From: Undaria pinnatifida
Lineage: Eukaryota; Sar; Phaeophyceae; Laminariales; Alariaceae
Direction of reading: 5' to 3'
DNA length: 64,000 nucleotides
NCBI GenBank assembly: GCA_012845835.1
Contig: JABAKD010000023.1
Coordinates: forward strand, 21,298,203 to 21,362,202
Shown: piece by piece, positions 57,971 to 64,000 of the stretch
Position numbering within the stretch: position 1 is the stretch's first letter
Layout: every line of letters begins with the position of its first letter
Position numbers and translations under genes: made by a program
The notes under the pieces: generated by a model
Told to the model about the DNA's origin: nothing
The model's input: only the letters and a program-made list of their open reading frames with translations
Database searches by the model: none

Positions 57971-58348
57971 ATGTGTGTGGCTGCAAGACGACACATGATG
58001 CGTCCAGAAGAACGCGTGTTAATTATACCAGTAGTAGTAGATCGCTCAAATAATTCGGCTTTTTATATTATTGCGTTCGGTGCTGTTGGAGTGTTCATCA
58101 TTTTGAGCGTGCTTGGTCTGCAGATACAGATAGGCTCAAAACCGTCCCTTTGCGCGACCTTACGCAAAAACATTCAGCAGGAGGAGTTACTGTATGAGGA
58201 ATGTGTAAAACTTCGTCGGGTGAATACGCACGTGAAAAACTTGCATCTGCCACAGACTGAGGGCCCTCATCAACATATACCAAGCAAAAGACAGACACAC
58301 ATCTTGCCCGGGCTCGAGAACAGGGGCGCCGGTCTGTCAAAGGGCTAA
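57971..58348 (+). CDS. Small single-pass membrane protein ORF, monomer 1 (type A)
   Basis: From the first ATG (MCVAARRH) it is 125 codons. A basic N-terminal stretch (MMRPEERV) is followed by a hydrophobic segment of about 25 residues within FYIIAFGAVGVFIILSVLGL, then a charged tail (RKNIQQEELLYEECVKLRR). One predicted transmembrane helix and no signal peptidase-like site. Not recognised. The hydrophobic frame is kept in every monomer even where indels change the N-terminal frame, which hints at coding, but recent array homogenisation would produce the same picture. Confidence 0.45.
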   Translation: MCVAARRHMMRPEERVLIIPVVVDRSNNSAFYIIAFGAVGVFIILSVLGLQIQIGSKPSLCATLRKNIQQEELLYEECVKLRRVNTHVKNLHLPQTEGPHQHIPSKRQTHILPGLENRGAGLSKG

Positions 58349-58470
58349 TCCAGCCATCGCGGTCGTTCGTTATTAGTGGTGCCGCGCTGTAGGCTTCATA
58401 CGTGCAGCGGTTGGTTGCGTGTGTGCTGTTGGGCTGTCACGTCCTGTGTGCGCGCTGACCATGTGGCTGC

Positions 58471-58704
58471 ATGTGTGTGGCTGCAAGACGACACATACAT
58501 GATACGTCCAGAAGAACGCGTGTTATACCAGTAGTAGATCGCTCTAATAATTCGTCTTTTTATATTGTCGCGTTTGGTGCTGTTGGAGTGTTCATCATTT
58601 TGAGCGTGCTTGGTCTGCTGATACAGATAGGCTCAAACCGTCCCTTTGCGCGACGTCGCAAAAACATTCAGCAGGAGGAGTTACTGTATGAGGAATGTGT
58701 ATAA
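58471..58704 (+). CDS. Membrane protein ORF, monomer 2 (type B)
   Basis: 77 codons from the equivalent ATG. Indels upstream shift the N-terminal frame (RRHIHDTSRRTRV), but the membrane segment is read in the same frame as in type A. Stops after YEECV. Confidence 0.4.
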   Translation: MCVAARRHIHDTSRRTRVIPVVDRSNNSSFYIVAFGAVGVFIILSVLGLLIQIGSNRPFARRRKNIQQEELLYEECV

Positions 58705-58964
58705 CTTCGTCGGGTGAATACGCACGTGAAAAAATTGCATCTGCCACAGACTGAGGGCCCTCATCAACTAATACCAAGCAAAAGACAGACACACATCTTG
58801 CCCGGGCTCGAGAACAGGGGCGCCGGTCTGTCAAAGGGCTAATCCAGCCATCGCGGTCGTTCGTTATTAGTGGTGCCGCGCTGTAGGCTTCATACGTGCA
58901 GCGGTTGGTTGCGTGTGTGCTGTTGGGCTGTCATGTGCTGTGTGCGTGCTGGCCATGTGGCTGC

Positions 58965-59204
58965 ATGTGTGTGGCTGCAAGACGACACATGATGCGTCCA
59001 GAAGAACGCGTGTTAATTATACCAGTAGTAGTAGATCGCTCAAATAATTCGGCTTTTTATATTATTGCGTTCGGTGCTGTTGGAGTGTTCATCATTTTGA
59101 GCGTGCTTGGTCTGCAGATACAGATAGGCTCAAAACCGTCCCTTTGCGCGACCTTACGCAAAAACATTCAGCAGGAGGAGTTACTGTATGAGGAATGTGT
59201 ATAA
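58965..59204 (+). CDS. Membrane protein ORF, monomer 3 (type A, shortened)
   Basis: As monomer 1, but the codon after YEECV is a stop (TAA instead of AAA). Confidence 0.4.
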   Translation: MCVAARRHMMRPEERVLIIPVVVDRSNNSAFYIIAFGAVGVFIILSVLGLQIQIGSKPSLCATLRKNIQQEELLYEECV

Positions 59205-59464
59205 CTTCGTCGGGTGAATACGCACGTGAAAAACTTGCATCTGCCACAGACTGAGGGCCCTCATCAACATATACCAAGCAAAAGACAGACACACATCTTG
59301 CCCGGGCTCGAGAACAGGGGCGCCGGTCTGTCAAAGGGCTAATCCAGCCATCGCGGTCGTTCGTTATTAGTGGTGCCGCGCTGTAGGCTTCATACGTGCA
59401 GCGGTTGGTTGCGTGTGTGCTGTTGGGCTGTCACGTCCTGTGTGCGCGCTGACCATGTGGCTGC

Positions 59465-59698
59465 ATGTGTGTAGCTGCAAGACGACACATACATGATACG
59501 TCCAGAAGAACGCGTGTTATACCAGTAGTAGATCGCTCTAATAATTCGTCTTTTTATATTGTCGCGTTTGGTGCTGTTGGAGTGTTCATCATTTTGAGCG
59601 TGCTTGGTCTGCTGATACAGATAGGCTCAAACCGTCCCTTTGCGCGACGTCGCAAAAACATTCAGCAGGAGGAGTTACTGTATGAGGAATGTGTATAA
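59465..59698 (+). CDS. Membrane protein ORF, monomer 4 (type B)
   Basis: Same protein as monomer 2. Confidence 0.4.
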   Translation: MCVAARRHIHDTSRRTRVIPVVDRSNNSSFYIVAFGAVGVFIILSVLGLLIQIGSNRPFARRRKNIQQEELLYEECV

Positions 59699-59958
59699 CT
59701 TCGTCGGGTGAATACGCACGTGAAAAAATTGCATCTGCCACAGACTGAGGGCCCTCATCAACTAATACCAAGCAAAAGACAGACACACATCTTGCCCGGG
59801 CTCGAGAACAGGGGCGCCGGTCTGTCAAAGGGCTAATCCAGCCATCGCGGTCGTTCGTTATTAGTGGTGCCGCGCTGTAGGCTTCATACGTGCAGCGGTT
59901 GGTTGCGTGTGTGCTGTTGGGCTGTCATGTGCTGTGTGCGTGCTGGCCATGTGGCTGC

Positions 59959-60336
59959 ATGTGTGTGGCTGCAAGACGACACATGATGCGTCCAGAAGAA
60001 CGCGTGTTAATTATACCAGTAGTAGTAGATCGCTCAAATAATTCGGCTTTTTATATTATTGCGTTTGGTGCTGTTGGAGTGTTCATCATTTTGAGCGTGC
60101 TTGGTCTGCAGATACAGATAGGCTCAAAACCGTCCCTTTGCGCGACCTTACGCAAAAACATTCAGCAGGAGGAGTTACTGTATGAGGAATGTGTAAAACT
60201 TCGTCGGGTGAATACGCACGTGAAAAACTTGCATCTGCCACAGACTGAGGGCCCTCATCAACTAATACCAAGCAAAAGACAGACACACATCTTGCCCGGG
60301 CTCGAGAACAGGGGCGCCGGTCTGTCAAAGGGCTAA
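59959..60336 (+). CDS. Membrane protein ORF, monomer 5 (type A)
   Basis: Same length as monomer 1 and nearly identical (HQLIPSK in place of HQHIPSK in the tail). Confidence 0.42.
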   Translation: MCVAARRHMMRPEERVLIIPVVVDRSNNSAFYIIAFGAVGVFIILSVLGLQIQIGSKPSLCATLRKNIQQEELLYEECVKLRRVNTHVKNLHLPQTEGPHQLIPSKRQTHILPGLENRGAGLSKG

Positions 60337-60458
60337 TCCAGCCATCGCGGTCGTTCGTTATTAGTGGTGCCGCGCTGTAGGCTTCATACGTGCAGCGGTT
60401 GGTTGCGTGTGTGCTGTTTGGCTGTCACGTCCTGTGTGCGCGCTGACCATGTGGCTGC

Positions 60459-60749
60459 ATGTGTGTGGCTGCAAGACGACACATACATGATACGTCCAGA
60501 AGAACGCGTGTTATACCAGTAGTAGTAGATCGCTCTAATAATTCGTCTTTTTATATTGTCGCGTTTGGTGCTGTTGGAGTGTTCATCATTTTGAGCGTGC
60601 TTGGTCTGCCGATACAGATAGGCTCAAACCGTTCCTTTGCGCGACGTCGCAAAAACATGCTGCAGGAGGAGTTACTGTATGAAGAATGTGTAGACTATAA
60701 CTTCGTCGGGGGAATACGCACACGAACATTTACATCTGCTACAGTGTGA
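60459..60749 (+). CDS. Membrane protein ORF, monomer 6 (type B, diverged end)
   Basis: 96 codons; after YEECV it reads on with a unique tail (DYNFVGGIRTRTFTS) where the array ends. Confidence 0.4.
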   Translation: MCVAARRHIHDTSRRTRVIPVVVDRSNNSSFYIVAFGAVGVFIILSVLGLPIQIGSNRSFARRRKNMLQEELLYEECVDYNFVGGIRTRTFTSATV

Positions 60750-60770
60750 TAAGATATTAGTACAGCAACG

Positions 60771-61308
60771 ACGGACAACTTACAAAAAGAAATACCAGGT
60801 ATACAAATAACTCGTGAGCGATGGCGTGCTTTTCGTAGACGAATGTGCATACTACGACTGATTCTACGATAGCCCCCCCCAAAACCAGCGATTTTGTTTA
60901 ACCAACGTTTCATGGCTGCTCGACACAAGGAAGGATACTATCGAAAACATACTATCCACACATTTTCTTGTGTGCAAAGGTCTTTCGATCGATGACGTCG
61001 GGGGGTCGAGGGACACCGTAGTTCAGGAGAAACAATCGAGAGCTGGTTTTGAAACCAGCGATTTCGTTAAAGAAAAGTTGGGGGGGCTACCGTAGAACGA
61101 CTCCTACGACATCTGCGAAAGGTTTCCTACGGCCAGCAACGAAAGCGGGAATACAACTTTATTACGAAGCAAAATCAGACGGCAACCCTTCACAACAAAC
61201 AAATAAAAAATCCCTAGACAACGTACATGACGCAAATGACCAGCCGAATTGCGACCGCGCCAATAATTGCGATCTTAGAGTTAGTAAAGTTCGATCCAAT
61301 AGGCCAAG
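60771..61308. other. Spacer between array and outlying monomer
   Basis: Two related stretches (CAAAACCAGCGATTTTGTTT at about 60890 and GAAACCAGCGATTTCGTT at about 61050) with G or C runs beside them form a loose inverted arrangement. No gene. Confidence 0.4.
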
Positions 61309-61655
61309 ACAGACACACATCTTGCCCGGGCTCGAGAACAGGGGCACCGGTCTGTCAAAGGGCTAATCCAGCCGTCGCGGTCATTTGTTGTTCATGGTGC
61401 CGCGCTGTAGGCTTCATACACCCAGCAGTTGGTTGCGTGTGTGCTGTTGGGCTGTCATGTGCTGTGTGCGTGGTGGCCATGTGGCTGAAGGTGTGACTGC
61501 AAGACGACACATACATGTGTGATGATACGTCCAGAAGAACGCGTGCTATACCAGTAGTAGTAGATCGCTCTAATATCTCGGCTTTTTATATTATTGCGTT
61601 TGGTGCTGTTGGAGTGTTCATCATTTTGAGCGTGCTTGGTCTACAATAGGCTCAA
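61309..61655 (+). repeat. Outlying partial monomer of the 497-bp array
   Basis: Starts at AGACAGACACACATCTTGCC and runs through the membrane segment region to TTGGTCTACAATAGG. The reading frame is disrupted at the start, so it is a relic. Confidence 0.85.
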
Positions 61656-62000
61656 ACCTGATCTGTCATACGGATTAAGTTGTGTTGGGGCCTACCTTCC
61701 ACAGAGTCGGCGGCTGTTAGTGATAGTGGTACGATTTCATACCGGTCTGGGATTATTTTTCTATATCCCCTTTAGGGCTCCTCTCTAAGTGATTTCTTCG
61801 TACATTGTGCAAGTAAGCCCGGAGGACCCATCGTGTATCTCACGCCGAGTCGGAGAGCTGTTTTGTGACTACGAGGTCGTATAATCAAATACTGATCTGT
61901 CGTGCGGATAAAGTTGTTTTGAGGCCTACCTTCCACAGAGTCGGGCGCTGTTAGTGATAGTAGTGGTACGATTTCATACCGGACTAGGATTTTTTTTGTT
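61655..62000 (+). repeat. Two-copy ~230-bp tandem repeat
   Basis: CTACCTTCCACAGAGTCGG and the following GGTACGATTTCATACCGG stretch occur at about 61690 and 61927. Confidence 0.8.
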
Positions 62001-62480
62001 TGTCTTATGTGAGGCTTGATTATCCGCCTTTTTCCGTTTAGCTTGCCGTTTATCTGGTGTAAGGTCTCTGCGTTGAAAGTACCAATTGGATCGAGGGCAT
62101 TTCTATGTCCCTTTTATTATTTATTGGATCGAGGGCATTATATGTCCCCTTTAGCGCCCCTCTTTAAGTCTGCATAATTGGTTATTAATTTTTGTATATT
62201 TTCACCAGTGTAAGTGCGGCGTACATTGAAGTAGCTAATTGAGGGCATGCAGTGTCGTCTTTTTTAGTTATTTTCTGTGAGTGAATTCGTCGTATATTTT
62301 GTAAACAAACATGGTAAGTTCTTCGTCTACTGTGGGAGTAAACACCGAGGGGTTTTCGAAGGCACAATCAACGGCGCCTTCCTTTTTTTGCTTCCTTAAA
62401 TTCAACATTTCCAACAATTCATTCCGTCCGATATCATTTTATTGATGACATCTCCTCTTTCCTTTTCGCCTTGAAGCCTC
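62001..62480. other. Unassigned AT-rich sequence
   Basis: Repeated words TTGGATCGAGGGCATT near 62087 and 62126. No gene. Confidence 0.4.
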
Positions 62481-62858
62481 GAAGCCAAGCAGGTTCTCAA
62501 ATTCTCCTTACGGCATTTCTGGCCTACTTTTGCTTGGCGACGGTTTTAATAACAGTGTTTCGCCTATGCTTGCTTCCTTCGTTTTTATGTTTTCCTTCCA
62601 TCAAAGTGAACCTTTAGAACCTCATGTTCGTGTTAAACTCTTGGCATTACTTTAAGCTTCAATTTCTTTATTACTACAACTTATTTCGTCGAGTGCTACC
62701 CTTCCTCACCCAAAGAATGGGCGCCATGGAATGTCAAATTATGATCTTTAGAACTTCATATTCGTATTAAACTCTCGGCATTACTTTAAACTTCCAATAA
62801 TGTCGAATCGAACAGCCACAACTTTTCGCCCTTTTTTTCCTCGTCCGAGTGCGGAGCC
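62480..62858 (+). mobile_element. Hairpin-module element fragment F
   Basis: Related to 11390-11647. CTCTTGGCATTACTTTAA occurs at about 62638 and in variant form at about 62776, with GGAGCCCTTG at the right end. It joins MULE TIR sequence at AGCTTTATTGC; the intact TIR has TACTTTATTGC there (24219-24229), which fits insertion at a TA. The hairpin is eroded. Confidence 0.6.
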
Positions 62859-63359
62859 CTTGAGCTTTATTGCTATACGTTTGCAATTCAGAATGAGATG
62901 TCATACAGAAAACAGCGAAGAAGGAGAAGCAAAGAGAGAACCAGAGAGAGTGCGGGAGACTAGAAAGAGGATAGAGACAAGACACGAACAGCAGAGGAAG
63001 ACATAAACACAGCAACAACACAGATTTCTTGTACCTCACTACACGGCTGCGTGTTGCTGCCGTTGGGTGTTCGGGCGAGTTCGGTGTGCGTGCTCGCTGC
63101 TGCGGTGCGCATCATACCGTACCTGTGGGATGGCCCGGCGCTGATGTGCTCCTGCTCTCCTTTCCGCTTCTTCTTTTTCTGCTGCTGCTACCTTCTGGGC
63201 CTCTGTTCGGCTGATGGCAATCTTCTTCTGCGAGGCCGGATATGTGCTTGAGATCGGTCTGTCCTCTGGTGGTGGTCGTGGCTGGCGTGATGGTGTGTCT
63301 GTTGTCTTCGTGGTTTCTGAGACAAGTTTGAATTTCAATCCAATTTTCCATACAAAGTA
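62859..63359 (-). repeat. MULE TIR fragment
   Basis: Matches 24219-24740, including the conserved frame found in the MULE TIRs. It is cut on the left by F and on the right by element E copy 2 after ACAAAGTA. Confidence 0.85.
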
Positions 63360-64000
63360 CAGGGGCTCCGCTCCGCGGGCGGCTGACGCCGCCCGCTACG
63401 CTCGCGCAAGGCAAGGAAGAATGCAACTAAAAACATGTAAAGGGGGCAGAAAGAAGAGGCGTACGATTTGGTGCGAACATCGCTTTGGTAATGCCAAGAG
63501 CTGCTCGTGCAGAGCAAATTGCCTTGTTGTTGTGCTCAGCTGTGCTGTGTGCTTTTGTTACCGGCGTAACGTTCTGATCGGCAGTACGGGGGTACTTTGC
63601 GTGGGGGAAAAAACAGGGGGCCGTGCGTGATCGAATACATTGTTGTAGATAAAGAAAAAAGAAGAAAAGTAGTACACAACAACACGTATTATACCCTGTA
63701 CTGCTCTATGTTCGACAGAAAGGACACAGCGCAGCACGACACAGCACCGCAGCGAAAGGCACACGGCACCGCACCGCACGGCTTCGCACGGCGCTACGCT
63801 GCGCTGCTGGGCTGTATTAAGCCGGACTGATCTGAGCTGGGCGTGCATTGTGATCCAACAGCGTAGTACCTGATGGTATGTACAAACCTGGTGTAGTAGT
63901 ACCGTATGTACTGTAAGCCTCAAGGTCTTCTCGTAGGTTCGAATCCCGGTGTCATCGGGGAAAAAAATAATCTTCGTTATAGAATATAATAGATAGATGT
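63360..64000 (-). mobile_element. Hairpin-ended element E, copy 2 (runs off the window)
   Basis: CAGGGGCTCCGCTCC after TA (63358-63359), then the perfect 9-bp hairpin GCGGGCGGC/GCCGCCCGC. Matches 32599-33260, including a B-box-like GGTTCGAATCCC at about 63935. No gene recognised. Confidence 0.7.

Larger units (their letters stand above)
57757..60770 (+). repeat. Tandem array of alternating ~497-bp monomers (higher-order dimer)
   Basis: The landmark CCAGCC(A/G)TCGCGG recurs at about 57851, 58351, 58849, 59347, 59843 and 60341, every 494-500 bp. Monomers 1, 3 and 5 share diagnostic features (ACACATGATGCG, TTAATTATACC, CTGCAGATACAG); monomers 2, 4 and 6 share others (ACACATACATGATACG, GTGTTATACC, CTGCTGATACAG or CTGCCGATACAG). 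The true unit is thus a dimer of about 994 bp repeated three times. Each monomer has the same small membrane-protein frame. Confidence 0.93.

Noticed and set aside
57757-60770. CRISPR-like array
   Set aside because: Adjacent ~497-bp units with no short-repeat/unique-spacer structure; eukaryotic context.

Overview
The window is repeat-dominated eukaryotic nuclear DNA. It shows GT-AG introns, LTR retrotransposons, DNA transposons with terminal inverted repeats, satellites and many GCA/CAG triplet runs, and no convincing single-copy housekeeping gene, rRNA or complete tRNA. The degenerate tyrosine recombinase near 40 kb carries a Q-R-E-G-R block, and the triplet-rich composition recalls algal/stramenopile genomes such as brown algae. 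That assignment is a guess from style and was not tested.

Layout. 0.8-4.3 kb: a 446-bp satellite whose first monomer is split by a small LTR element. 5.2-8.1 kb: copy A of a TA-flanked element with a hairpin end that carries a spliced Cys-rich gene; copies B (12.9-16.2 kb) and C (53.8-56.9 kb) follow. 11.9-24.9 kb: a structurally complete Mutator-like element (MULE) with TIRs of about 1.5 kb, a 9-bp target duplication and a multi-exon FAR1-type transposase gene; copy B sits inside its left TIR. 25.56-26.14 kb: a GTGCG pentanucleotide array. 28.8-30.6 kb: a hAT-like non-autonomous element with an 8-bp target duplication, full of GGGTC and GCA repeats. 30.8-32.4 kb: a 1.6-kb LTR-internal-LTR element (TRIM-like). 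32.6-34.7 kb: further hairpin-ended repeats. 35.2-40.6 kb: very G-rich tandem arrays mixed with decayed reverse transcriptase-like and tyrosine recombinase coding, probably a DIRS-like relic. 41.1-52.4 kb: a nest in which an outer LTR element contains a Copia element, which contains a second hAT-like element. 57.8-60.8 kb: a tandem array of alternating ~497-bp monomers, each with the same small membrane-protein ORF. 61.3-64 kb: more fragments of the same families.

The sequence reads as layers of transposition. The insertion sites of seven elements can be placed to the base from target duplications, from paralogous empty sites, or both. The most unusual signal is the family of elements that share one terminus (a CTTGGCATT block, then a GC-rich hairpin, then AGCCCTTG next to TA) but have different bodies. 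It fits no canonical class exactly and is closest to a non-canonical Helitron.
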